Positions 8,566-16,597 of a stretch of DNA of 64,000 nt are shown here, piece by piece (position 1 is the stretch's first letter; the number at the start of each line of letters is the position of its first letter). Position numbers and translations under genes: made by a program. The DNA comes from Nocardia sp. (lineage in GTDB: Bacteria > Actinomycetota > Actinomycetes > Mycobacteriales > Mycobacteriaceae). The stretch lies in contig NZ_JAODNK010000051.1 in assembly GCF_025465275.1 (NCBI RefSeq), positions 62,001 to 126,000 on the forward strand, written 5' to 3'. The notes beneath the pieces are model-generated. The model worked only from the letters and a program-made list of their open reading frames with translations, made no database searches and was not told the DNA's origin.

Positions 8566-8973
8566 TCAGTTGACCAGGGCGGCGGTGATTTTGCGGATCA
8601 GTTCGGCGCTCGCGGGGTGGGGGCGGGCGCTGTGGTGTTGCTCCGCGGCTGCGATGGCGGTGGTGATGGTGCGGCGGAAGTTATCGGCTTCGGCGGGGGC
8701 CTTGGTGGTGAGGATATTGATGGAGGAGGTGAGGGCGGGGAGGACTATGTCGGCTACGCCTGCGACGGTGTGGGCCTTCAGCCGGGGGCGGGGGTTGTGA
8801 TTGAGGGCGTGGCCTACCAGGCCGGTGGCGGTGCGGAGGGCATTGCCCGCGGCGGTGCCGATCCTGGTGGAGGAGATCAGGCCGGGGTCGCCTGCGGCGA
8901 GGAGGGCGACCACGCCGTAGGCGGCGGTCTGCAGGGTGCGGCGGTCGTCCTTGCTGAGGATGTCGGTGCTCAT
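8566..8973 (-). CDS. hypothetical soluble helical protein
   Basis: The start at 8973 is secure: AAGGAG lies eight bases before the ATG, giving a 135-residue protein beginning MSTDILSKDDRRTLQTAAYG. It is Ala/Thr-rich and predicted mostly helical, with two moderately hydrophobic stretches (GVVALLAAGDPGLI and ADIVLPALTSSINILTT) that are too short and polar to be confident membrane helices. I do not recognise the family. It stands alone, about 255 bp upstream of the start of the helicase gene on the same strand and about 200 bp from a divergent secreted-protein gene. Confidence 0.7.
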   Translation of the reverse strand: MSTDILSKDDRRTLQTAAYGVVALLAAGDPGLISSTRIGTAAGNALRTATGLVGHALNHNPRPRLKAHTVAGVADIVLPALTSSINILTTKAPAEADNFRRTITTAIAAAEQHHSARPHPASAELIRKITAALVN

Positions 8974-9176
8974 TGTGGGTCTCCTTGGTAGTTCCGAGTG
9001 CCTGTCCGGCGTGGTTCCCACAGTGCTCGGGCGCGCTGACAGCGGTCCGACAGCGCGCTGATAGTCGACCGACCGCCACCCTTGCCCGAGGAAATAGGGG
9101 CATGTGTCCGATAGCGTCCGCGTTGCGGAGGCTTATAAAGTTGAACCTTCGGGTCGGGGTCTAGGAAGGGAAATGT

Positions 9177-9653
9177 GTGAGGGTTTCGAAGAGGTTCCTG
9201 ATCGCCGGACTGGCCTTGGGCGCGACGGCGGTGGCGGGATCGATGGTCATGGGTATGGGAACGGCCTCGGCCGTCGATTCCGCGCTGGTTCCGATGAGCA
9301 GCTGTGTCGGGCTCAGCCCCAATATCGTCGACGTTCCCTACAGCAATCAGGTGATCGTGTCGCAGTACGGATTGCCGCCCGGGGTAGCGGGATTCACCGT
9401 CCACACCGGGGCCAGCATCTGGGGTGGATACGGGACCAGCCCGACGCTCACCTGGACGAATCTGGCGACGGGCGCGTCCGGCTCGGTCAGCGGATTCTCG
9501 CCGATGTCATCGATGTTCGGCTCGGGCAGCACCGTCTATTTCAACAATGTGCCCACCGGATCGGGGCCGGTGCGGATCGATCTGTCGGTCGTGAACAGCG
9601 GCTTGGTGCCGGTGCCTGCGGTGGCCTGTTCCGGGACCATCGACCTCGGCTGA
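9177..9653 (+). CDS. small secreted protein of unknown function
   Basis: This 158-residue precursor has a clear Sec signal peptide (MRVSKRFLIAGLALGATAVAG..., cleavage after ASA near residue 32). It is followed by a Gly/Ser/Val-rich beta-like domain with two cysteines (Cys43 in MSSCVGLSP and one near the C-terminus in VACSGTIDLG) that could form a disulfide. The GTG start has AGGAAGGG seven bases before it, and TATAAA lies about 40 bp upstream as a possible -10 element. The fold is unknown but resembles short immunoglobulin-like cell-envelope proteins of actinobacteria. It is monocistronic with a terminator directly after it. Confidence 0.75.
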   Translation: MRVSKRFLIAGLALGATAVAGSMVMGMGTASAVDSALVPMSSCVGLSPNIVDVPYSNQVIVSQYGLPPGVAGFTVHTGASIWGGYGTSPTLTWTNLATGASGSVSGFSPMSSMFGSGSTVYFNNVPTGSGPVRIDLSVVNSGLVPVPAVACSGTIDLG

Positions 9654-9668
9654 GCGGTCGCACGGTCG

Positions 9669-9695
9669 AAGCCGCGGGCACAGCGCTCGCGGCTT
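9669..9695. terminator. hairpin between convergent genes
   Basis: An 8-bp stem AAGCCGCG/CGCGGCTT with an 11-base loop lies 16 bp after the secreted-protein stop and runs into TTT. The opposing DUF6745 gene ends 14 bp further on, so it may serve both. Confidence 0.55.
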
Positions 9696-9708
9696 TCCGT
9701 GTAGCGGC

Positions 9709-10737
9709 TCAGGTTTGGCGCAGCGGCTCGTAGTCGGCTGCGGTGAGGCCGAAGGTCCAGGCGACGCCCTCCTTGGCGGTGCCGGTGCTCGGGGGCACGC
9801 GTAGCCAGTAGGTATTGAAGGTGCCGTCGGGCTCGGCGGTGGAGTTGACGACCTCGACCATGACCACGTCCTCGTCATCGGGGAGCGGTATGCGCCAGAG
9901 GATTCCGGTTTCGTCGCGGTGCACCGGCTCGGCATTCGATTCGGCGAGGTAGCGGTCGTAGCCGAAGATCTCGAGCATGACGCGGCGGAGTTCGGCATTC
10001 TCCTCGGTGCGAATGCGCGCGGGAGTCAGTGCGTTCAGATTCGCCAGGAAGTCCGCGGGGACGGGCATACCGCGCCATGCGTGCAGGGCGAAACCATCGG
10101 GGTAGACCAGCGCGGGACCATCGGCCGCGTGCAGCCGGCCCGCCTCGTCGCGGAGCAGCCGGACGGGGCGCTCGGAGAAGACGACCACATGCTCGAAGGG
10201 CCACCACCAGCCGGCATTCTTCGCGACGGCGGCGAGTCCGGCGAGCCGGCTGCTGCCGTCGAAGGCGGCCAGCCAGGGCGCATCGTGCTGTCCGAGTACG
10301 GCATCCAGCAGCAGGCCGCGAATATCGCTCGCGGCGGTGGCGCGGGCCTTGCGGTCCCCGTTCTCGGATTCGGGACCGAGCAGCGCGTCCACGACGCCTG
10401 CGCGGATGCGGTCGGTCAGCATGCGGGTGTTGTCCCACAGCTGTGCGCCGGTGGCATTCCACCGCTCGGCCCACCCCTCGGGGCCGAGTTCCTCATGGAC
10501 ACTCCGGCGTTCGGCCGCCCACGGCCGCGTGCGGATCTCGCCGAGCACGGCGCGCCCGGGGTTTTCCAGGGCCCGTACCGCCGCTACGGCCGCGAGCGGC
10601 GAATCGACCCAGAGGTAGCGGGTCGGTGCGGCCAGCCCCGCACCGGAATAGGCGCGCCGCACCGCGGCCTCGGCGGCGCGGCGGTCGGCGGGCGCGGTGG
10701 CCGCCGCCACGGCGCGCCACTCATCGATGGTCTGCAT
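9709..10737 (-). CDS. DUF6745 domain protein
   Basis: This 342-residue protein begins MQTIDEWRAVAAATAPADRRAAEAAV. Its conserved stretches include TRYLWVDSPLAAVAAV, the Trp-rich AKNAGWWWPFEHVVVFSERP, HAADGPALVYPDGFALHAWRGMPVP and ELRRVMLEIFGYDRYL. This matches the DUF6745 family, often found next to leucine-rich-repeat STM4015-type genes, as here. No enzyme motif is evident and the protein looks cytoplasmic. An in-frame extension toward 11115 is antisense to, or frameshifted from, the next gene and is rejected. It is transcribed away from the STM operon, with the small frameshifted gene upstream on the same strand. Confidence 0.75.
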   Translation of the reverse strand: MQTIDEWRAVAAATAPADRRAAEAAVRRAYSGAGLAAPTRYLWVDSPLAAVAAVRALENPGRAVLGEIRTRPWAAERRSVHEELGPEGWAERWNATGAQLWDNTRMLTDRIRAGVVDALLGPESENGDRKARATAASDIRGLLLDAVLGQHDAPWLAAFDGSSRLAGLAAVAKNAGWWWPFEHVVVFSERPVRLLRDEAGRLHAADGPALVYPDGFALHAWRGMPVPADFLANLNALTPARIRTEENAELRRVMLEIFGYDRYLAESNAEPVHRDETGILWRIPLPDDEDVVMVEVVNSTAEPDGTFNTYWLRVPPSTGTAKEGVAWTFGLTAADYEPLRQT

Positions 10738-10793
10738 GAAAATCCCGTCTGTGACCGGTGCTGTGAGGATTCGATACTTGGAGGGTGCGGTGG

Positions 10794-11115
10794 TCAATCG
10801 GCGACGATGCGCACGGCGCCGGGCAGGTACTCGCGCTGCCGCACGACCCGGAACCAGCCCTGCGGCAGCACGATCGCCGCGTGCTCCTCGTGCACCAGCC
10901 GCCCGCCCTCGGGTAGGTGCAGGAACATATGCGGTGCGCTCGCCCGCACCAGCCGCCCCGGCGCGGCCAGCGCGTGGGCATGGCCGGTGACCTCGCCCAG
11001 TGCCAGCACCATGCGCCCGCGGGCGTCCCGGGGCTCGCCCGGCGCCTGCAGCGCCTGCGCAGGCACCGCTTCGGTGGCGATCGGCACGATCAGCACGTCC
11101 CCCCTGTCGGAACAT
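10794..11115 (-). pseudogene. small RQGDVL-type gene, frameshifted in a six-C/G run
   Basis: A coding frame ending at 10794 encodes GDVLIVPIATEAVPAQ through VLALGEVTGHAHAL and HEEHAAIVLPQGWFRVVRQREY. The only good start is ATG 11115 with GGAGGG eight bases upstream, but it is in another frame. Removing one base from the run of six C at 11099-11104 joins them as MFRQGDVLIVPI, the expected N-terminus of this small family (about 107 residues). It is therefore a real gene with a one-base insertion, a sequencing error in a homopolymer, or a slippage site. The function of the family is unknown; it accompanies DUF6745. Confidence 0.7.
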
Positions 11116-11296
11116 GGGCTCTTCCCTCCTGTGCCGTCACCCCGTGCGCCGGCTCGATATCGAAAGTAGCGGTGGGGTACGACAATTCGCGCCGGCCCGG
11201 CAGTGTTCACCGCCCGCGCCCCGGCCTGTCGGACGGACTTGATAGAACTGGCTGGCACATCAGACCACCCACAGCCTTGGCGGGGGAGCACGCGAT

Positions 11297-12250
11297 ATGG
11301 CAATTTCCGACCACCTGCAGGAGTTCCACGGACTGCCCGTGTTCGAATTCCCCGACATCGCCAGGAAAGTGACGCTGCCGCCGCCGGAGACCGTGGCCTG
11401 GCGTATAGCGATCGAACCGTACGGCGACTCCGCGGAGACCTGGCCGGAGGCGTTCGCGCGTTTTCTCGAAACGGTTGACAGCACGCAGGTTCGGGCACTG
11501 GTCATCGGCTCCTGGGGTGAGTCCGACGAGGACTCCGCGCCGATCATCGCCGCGTTGATCGAGGCGAAGGATCGGCTGCGCGCGCTGCGCGGCATCTTCC
11601 TCGGCGATATCACCTACGAGGAGAACGAGATCTCCTGGATCCACCAGTCCGATGTATCGCCGCTGCTCGCAAGCTTTCCGGAGCTGGAGGAGTTCGGCGT
11701 GCGCGGTGGTGAACAGCTGGCGTTCCCGGCCCTTACACATACCGCGCTGCGCAATCTGTCCGTGCAGGCCGGCGGTCTGGGCGCCGAAGTGGTGCAGGGT
11801 GTCGGCGCGAGCGAACTGCCCGCCCTGGAAACCCTCGATATCTGGCTCGGTGTCTCCTGGTACGGCGGCACCGCCACCGTCGCAGATCTGGAGCCCATTC
11901 TCTCCGGCGCGAAATTTCCGCGCCTGACGCATCTGGCCCTGCGCAACAGCGAGATTCAGGACGAGATCGCCGCCGCCGTCGCGGGTGCGCCGGTGGTGGC
12001 GCGCCTGACCACGCTGGACCTATCGATGGGCACGCTCGGCAATGAGGGCGCCGAAGCGCTGCTCGCCGGGCAGCCGCTCACGCACCTGCGCAAGCTCGAT
12101 CTGCACCATCACTTCATCGGCCCGGAGATGCAGAAGCGGCTGATCGCGGCGCTGGAACCGGCGGGTGTTGTGCTGGATCTCTCGGATGCCGAGGTCGAGG
12201 ACGAAGCGGAAGATCCGGAGGATCGTCGCTACACCGCCGTCTCGGAGTGA
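11297..12250 (+). CDS. STM4015 family leucine-rich-repeat protein
   Basis: This 317-residue protein has an N-terminal conserved part (HLQEFHGLPVFEFPD, VAWRIAIEPYGDSAETWPEAFARFL). Several leucine-rich repeats follow from about residue 120 to 280 (FPELEEFGVRGG, LRNLSVQAGGL, LPALETLDIWLG, LTHLALRNSEI, LTTLDLSMGTL, LRKLDLHHHFI), then an acidic tail. This is the STM4015 family, first gene of the STM4015-STM4011 cluster named after Salmonella loci. Leucine-rich repeats suggest a protein-binding scaffold. The stop overlaps the next start by four bases, so translation is coupled. It probably heads the operon; the divergent spacer to the frameshifted gene is about 180 bp. Confidence 0.88.
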   Translation: MAISDHLQEFHGLPVFEFPDIARKVTLPPPETVAWRIAIEPYGDSAETWPEAFARFLETVDSTQVRALVIGSWGESDEDSAPIIAALIEAKDRLRALRGIFLGDITYEENEISWIHQSDVSPLLASFPELEEFGVRGGEQLAFPALTHTALRNLSVQAGGLGAEVVQGVGASELPALETLDIWLGVSWYGGTATVADLEPILSGAKFPRLTHLALRNSEIQDEIAAAVAGAPVVARLTTLDLSMGTLGNEGAEALLAGQPLTHLRKLDLHHHFIGPEMQKRLIAALEPAGVVLDLSDAEVEDEAEDPEDRRYTAVSE

Positions 12251-13377
12251 CCATTCCGCGCGCACCCCGGATCGCGATCGTCGGCAATCCGGGCAATCGC
12301 CGGGTAGCGCTGTTCCAGGATGCGGTGCGCCGGAAGGGACTACCCAAGGCTCGCGTGGTCGGCTGGGCCGAGGTGCTGGCCGGTCGCGCCGAGTTCCACG
12401 CCGGTGAGCTGGTTCGCCTCGATTCACCGGGTGAGGATCCGGAGCTCGAGCTGGCGCTGCGCGGTGTCACCGATTCGACGCGGGTGGAGGGCACGGCGCT
12501 CTGGTACAAGCGCTTCACTGCAGCCGCCCGGAGGGTTGCCGTGCAGGTGTCCGTGTGCGGCGCAATACTTCTCGACGACCCGTGCGACCTCGAGGTGCTC
12601 TTCGACAAGCGCAGGTGCCACGAGGTGCTGCGGAATGCGGGTGTCGCCGTACCGTTCTCGCCGACCTCGGGTGTATCGACGCCGGTGCGCGGCTGGGACC
12701 ATGCGCGCAGCCTCATGGCCGAAGCGGGATTGAGTCGGGTGTTCGTCAAACCGGCGCACGGTTCCTCGGCTTCCGGCGTGCTGGCCGTCGAGACGGCGAG
12801 TGGTGGCCGGGTGCAGGCCAGTACGTCGGTGCAGCGTGACGCGCTGGGCAGGCTTTTCAACTCGCTGCGGGTGCGGCGATACAGCACCGAATCGGAGGTC
12901 GCCGCCATTGTCGACACCCTCGCACCGGACGGCCTGCACCTAGAACGCTGGCTGCCGAAGGCTGCTCAGGACGGCCGCAGCGCCGACTTCCGCGTGGTGG
13001 TCGTGGACGGCACGGCCACGCATGCCGTTGTGCGCACCAGTCTTTCGCCCATGACGAACCTGCATCTCGGCGGAGCCCGCGGCGATCTCGCCGCGGCTCG
13101 CGCTGCCATCGAGACAGCGGGCGGCAGCTGGGCCGAGATGCTCGCACTGTGTGAACGGGCCGCTGCCTGCTTCCCGCGCTTCTCCCGGGTCGGTGTGGAC
13201 GTCCTGCCCGGAATCGGCTGGCGGCGTTTCGCAATCGGCGAGGTGAATGCCTTCGGCGACCTGCTGCCCGGCCTCCGTGGACTGGACGGCAGCGGCGCGG
13301 AGCACGGCGACACCTACGATGCGCAGGTCGCCGCCATAGTCCGTCGAGCCAGGAACGAGCACCATGTCAACGCATAG
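12247..13377 (+). CDS. STM4014 family ATP-grasp-like protein
   Basis: This 376-residue protein has an ATP-grasp layout. An N-terminal domain starting IAIVGNPGNRRVALFQDAV is followed by DKRRCHEVLRNAGVAVPFSPTSG, the nucleotide-binding VFVKPAHGSSASGV with its Lys, DFRVVVVDG, and a metal-site-like GEVNAFGDLLPGL near the end. ATP-grasp enzymes join a carboxylate to an amine, thiol or similar group through an acyl phosphate. The substrate is unknown. The GTG start overlaps the STM4015 stop, and the end overlaps the STM4013 start by 14 bases. Context with two radical SAM enzymes suggests a peptide- or small-molecule-modifying pathway; this is inference. Confidence 0.85.
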   Translation: MTIPRAPRIAIVGNPGNRRVALFQDAVRRKGLPKARVVGWAEVLAGRAEFHAGELVRLDSPGEDPELELALRGVTDSTRVEGTALWYKRFTAAARRVAVQVSVCGAILLDDPCDLEVLFDKRRCHEVLRNAGVAVPFSPTSGVSTPVRGWDHARSLMAEAGLSRVFVKPAHGSSASGVLAVETASGGRVQASTSVQRDALGRLFNSLRVRRYSTESEVAAIVDTLAPDGLHLERWLPKAAQDGRSADFRVVVVDGTATHAVVRTSLSPMTNLHLGGARGDLAAARAAIETAGGSWAEMLALCERAAACFPRFSRVGVDVLPGIGWRRFAIGEVNAFGDLLPGLRGLDGSGAEHGDTYDAQVAAIVRRARNEHHVNA

Positions 13378-14194
13378 CGCGCAGCCGGATATGAACGAGG
13401 TGATCGGCCGCGACGATCTGCTGCTGGTCACCCTCGATACGCTGCGTTTCGATGTGGCCGCCGAGCTGCTCGCGGCGGGCCGGTTACCGAATCTGGCGCG
13501 CCATCTGCCCGGCGGGTGGGAGAAACGCCATGCGCCAGGCAGTTTCACCTATGCCTCGCATCAGGCAATATTCGCCGGCTTCCTGCCGACACCCGCGAGG
13601 CCCGGTCCGCACCCACGATTGTTTGCCTCCCGATTCGCGGGCAGCGAGACAACAGCGGGGCGCACCTTCGTCTACGACACTCCGGATCTCGTCTCCGCCT
13701 TGGCTGCGGCGGGGTATCGCACGGTATGCCTCGGCGGTGTCGGGTTCTTCAATAAGCAGGGTGCGCTGGGCTCGGTACTGCCGGGCATGTTCCAGGAAAG
13801 TCATTGGGAGGCAGAGTTTTCCGTCGCTTCACCGACCTCCTTCGAGGTGCAGATCGAGCGCGCCGAGCAGGTGATTGCCGGACTACCGCAGGACCGCAGG
13901 CTTTTCCTGTTCGTCAATGTGTCCGCGCTACACCAGCCCAATTGGTTCCATTTGCCGGGCGCGACCAAGGATGCGGGGGACTCCCGCGAAACCCATGCCG
14001 CCGCACTGGAGTACGTGGATCGGCATATCGGCCGGCTGTTCGCCGCTGCCGGTAGCCGTCGCCGCTGCTTCGCCATTGTCTGCTCGGATCACGGAACCGC
14101 CTACGGCGACGACGGTTTCACCGGACATCGGCTCGGACACGAAGCCGTTTGGACAGTCCCCTACGCCCAGTTCTTTCTCGAGGCCACTGCATGA
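13364..14194 (+). CDS. STM4013/SEN3800 family hydrolase (alkaline phosphatase-like fold)
   Basis: This 276-residue protein reads as a compact member of the alkaline phosphatase/sulfatase superfamily. DDLLLVTLDTLRFDV supplies the first metal aspartate, PGSFTYASHQAIFAGFLPT contains the likely nucleophile, and CSDHGTAYGDDGFTGHRLGHE gives the second metal cluster. Such enzymes hydrolyse phosphate or sulfate esters or transfer phospho-groups. There is no signal peptide, so it should be cytoplasmic. ATG 13364 has AGGAACG upstream and lies inside the end of STM4014. Its stop overlaps the start of the STM4012 gene (ATGA). Function within the cluster is unknown. Confidence 0.88.
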   Translation: MSTHSAQPDMNEVIGRDDLLLVTLDTLRFDVAAELLAAGRLPNLARHLPGGWEKRHAPGSFTYASHQAIFAGFLPTPARPGPHPRLFASRFAGSETTAGRTFVYDTPDLVSALAAAGYRTVCLGGVGFFNKQGALGSVLPGMFQESHWEAEFSVASPTSFEVQIERAEQVIAGLPQDRRLFLFVNVSALHQPNWFHLPGATKDAGDSRETHAAALEYVDRHIGRLFAAAGSRRRCFAIVCSDHGTAYGDDGFTGHRLGHEAVWTVPYAQFFLEATA

Positions 14195-15516
14195 GCACGA
14201 TCACCCGACCGCGCCCGTATCAGAACTATGTCTACGGCTATCCGCACAAGACGGCGTACCGGCCGCTCGGCGCGGACAGTCCGCTTTTGAGCGAGCTGTG
14301 GGCGCGCGAGCCCAAGGATGCGCTCTCGCTCTACGCGCACATTCCGTTCTGCGAATACCGTTGCGGCTTCTGCAATCTGTTCACCCGTGTCGGCGCACCC
14401 GATGACCTGACCAGCCGCTACTTGGACGCACTCGAGCGGCAAGTCTTGGCGGTGCGCGCGGCCCTGGGCGATGACGGTCCGGTCCGGTTCGCGGCGGCAG
14501 CCTTCGGCGGTGGCACCCCCACCTATCTCTCGGCCGCGGAGTTGGAGCGGCTCTGCGATATCGCCGAGCAGCACATGGGTGCGGATCTGCGTGCTATTCC
14601 ACTCTCTGTCGAGACTTCTCCGGCGACGGCTACGGCGGATCGACTCGCGGTGCTGGCCGAGCGCGGCGCCACCCGGGTGAGCATCGGCGTGCAGAGTTTC
14701 GTCGATGCCGAGGCCCGTGCGGCGGTGCGGCCGCAGCGCCGGGCGGAGGTCGAGGCCGCGCTCGAAAATATTCGGGCAGCCCGGATTCCGATCTTGAATA
14801 TCGATCTGATCTACGGCATCGACGGGCAGACGGAACGGACTTGGCGCACCTCACTGGATGCGGCGCTGACCTGGCAGCCCGAGGAGCTCTACCTGTACCC
14901 GCTGTATGTGCGGCCGCTGACGGGGTTGAGCAGGCGCGACGCGGACGCCGACTGGGATGAGCAGCGACTACGGCTGTATGCCTTCGGCCGCGATCATCTC
15001 CTCGCGCACGGCTACGAGCAGACCTCCATGCGCATGTTCCGCCGAAGCGGTTCCGCGAGCGCCGGACCCGGCGACTACGTGTGCCAGACCGACGGCATGA
15101 TCGGCCTGGGTTGCGGTGCGCGTTCGTACACCGCCGGTCTGCACTATTCGTTCGACTACGCGGTCGAGACCCGCGAGGTTCGCGGCATTATCGATACCTA
15201 CACGCGGACAGTCGATTTCAGCCGCGCCGAGGTCGGTCGCCGCATCGATGAGGACGAGGCCCGCCGCCGCCATCTGCTGCAATCGCTGCTGCAGGCCGAG
15301 GGCATGGACGTCGCGGCCTATCGCACGCGTTTCGGCGCGCATCCGGCCGAGCACTTCGCCGCGGAGCTACACGAATTCACCGAATCAGGTTGGCTGGATT
15401 CGGGATCGGATCTGCTCCGCCTCACCCCGGAGGGTCTCGCCTACTCGGATGCCCTGGGCCCCAGGCTCTTCTCGCCCGCGGTGCACGCCGCCATGGCGGC
15501 CTACGAACCGAAGTGA
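14191..15516 (+). CDS. STM4012 family radical SAM protein (HemN-like)
   Basis: This 441-residue enzyme has a HemN-type radical SAM core. The 4Fe-4S ligands are Cys54, Cys58 and Cys61 in PFCEYRCGFCN, followed by FGGGTPTYLS (the SAM-binding GGGTP), RVSIGVQSF and NIDLIYGIDGQT, all hallmark HemN/HemW strands. The last roughly 110 residues form a winged C-terminal domain. Members are not coproporphyrinogen oxidases by default; related proteins bind haem or methylate. The chosen ATG overlaps the STM4013 stop (ATGA), which is more convincing than an in-frame start at 14149. It is followed four bases later by the second radical SAM gene. Confidence 0.92.
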   Translation: MSTITRPRPYQNYVYGYPHKTAYRPLGADSPLLSELWAREPKDALSLYAHIPFCEYRCGFCNLFTRVGAPDDLTSRYLDALERQVLAVRAALGDDGPVRFAAAAFGGGTPTYLSAAELERLCDIAEQHMGADLRAIPLSVETSPATATADRLAVLAERGATRVSIGVQSFVDAEARAAVRPQRRAEVEAALENIRAARIPILNIDLIYGIDGQTERTWRTSLDAALTWQPEELYLYPLYVRPLTGLSRRDADADWDEQRLRLYAFGRDHLLAHGYEQTSMRMFRRSGSASAGPGDYVCQTDGMIGLGCGARSYTAGLHYSFDYAVETREVRGIIDTYTRTVDFSRAEVGRRIDEDEARRRHLLQSLLQAEGMDVAAYRTRFGAHPAEHFAAELHEFTESGWLDSGSDLLRLTPEGLAYSDALGPRLFSPAVHAAMAAYEPK

Positions 15517-15520
15517 GTCC

Positions 15521-16369
15521 ATGGACCTGACCATCCTCTACCGCGGCCCGCTGGCCTCTTGCGATTACGACTGCCCGTACTGCCCTTTCGCCAAGCGCCG
15601 TGACAGCCGCGAGCAGTTGCGCGCCGACCGCGCGGCCCTCGAACGGTTCGCCGCCTGGGTCGCGCAGCAGCACGATGACCGCCTGTCGATCCTGTTCACA
15701 CCGTGGGGTGAGGGCCTGGTCCGCTCCTGGTACCGGCGCACCCTGACCGAACTCTCACACCTGCCGAATGTCGCCCGGGTAGCCATCCAGACCAATCTGA
15801 GCTGCCGCACCGACTGGCTCGCCGACGCCGACCCCGACACCCTGGCGCTGTGGTGTACCTACCACCCCGGCCAAACGCCATACGACCGCTTCACCACCAA
15901 AATCGCCGACCTCGAACGCCTGGGTATCCGTTTCAGCGTCGGCGTGGTGGGCTTCCCGGAACACCTGGAAGCGGCCCGCCGCCTGCGCGCCGACCTGCCC
16001 GGCCACGTCTACCTCTGGGTGAACGCGCCGGAGGGACACCAGCTTTCGGGGCAGGAGTCCGCCGACTGGCTCGCGCTGGACCCCCTCTTCGACTACAGTC
16101 GACACCCGCACGCCTCAGCGGGAATGCCCTGCCGCACCGGAGAATCGGTCATCTCCGTCGATGGTGACGGCACCGTCCGCCGCTGCCACTTCGTCCGCAC
16201 CGAACTGGGCAACCTCTACGACGGCTCCTACCGCGCAGCCCTGACCCCCCGCGCCTGCCCACTAGCCCTGTGCGACTGCCACATCGGCTACGTCCACCTC
16301 GAAACCCTGCCCCTCTACGACGTCTTCGCCGGCGGAGTCCTGGAACGAATCCCCCAAAAAATCCCCTGA
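15521..16369 (+). CDS. STM4011 family radical SAM protein
   Basis: This 282-residue radical SAM enzyme has its cluster ligands at Cys14, Cys18 and Cys21 (SCDYDCPYCPF). A second Cys-rich segment lies toward the C-terminus (GMPCRTGE..., RRCHFVRTELGNLYDG, CPLALCDCHIGY). This resembles the truncated SPASM-like auxiliary-cluster region of peptide- and protein-modifying radical SAM enzymes. It therefore probably carries extra Fe-S clusters or a metal site. It is the last gene of the operon, four bases after STM4012. A long palindrome follows at 16451-16513, before the convergent SIS gene. Confidence 0.9.
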   Translation: MDLTILYRGPLASCDYDCPYCPFAKRRDSREQLRADRAALERFAAWVAQQHDDRLSILFTPWGEGLVRSWYRRTLTELSHLPNVARVAIQTNLSCRTDWLADADPDTLALWCTYHPGQTPYDRFTTKIADLERLGIRFSVGVVGFPEHLEAARRLRADLPGHVYLWVNAPEGHQLSGQESADWLALDPLFDYSRHPHASAGMPCRTGESVISVDGDGTVRRCHFVRTELGNLYDGSYRAALTPRACPLALCDCHIGYVHLETLPLYDVFAGGVLERIPQKIP

Positions 16370-16450
16370 CCCCCGAACACCCCCGCGTTCATGCGAATTG
16401 GCACGAAACCACCAGTCCTACCCCCTCACCCACCAACCAGCAGAGCGCCG

Positions 16451-16513
16451 CATCGAGTGGGCTCTCCTGGTGGCGACACGCCGCGAGCGGCCACCATGAG
16501 AGCCCACTCGATG
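16451..16513. repeat. 24-bp-arm palindrome between convergent genes
   Basis: Arms 16451-16474 and 16490-16513 are inverted copies with one mismatch (CATCGAGTGGGCTCTC...TGGTGGC) around a 15-base spacer. There is no T run. It lies between the ends of the STM operon and the SIS gene, and is unrelated in sequence to the palindromes at 6.4 and 37.3 kb. Confidence 0.88.
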
Positions 16514-16597
16514 AGTGAATCGGGCGAATGCGCCCGCGGGTGGCGGGTTGGGCTGGGGTGCGGTCCGCGCCGACCCCGAATTCACTGTGCTGCTGGT

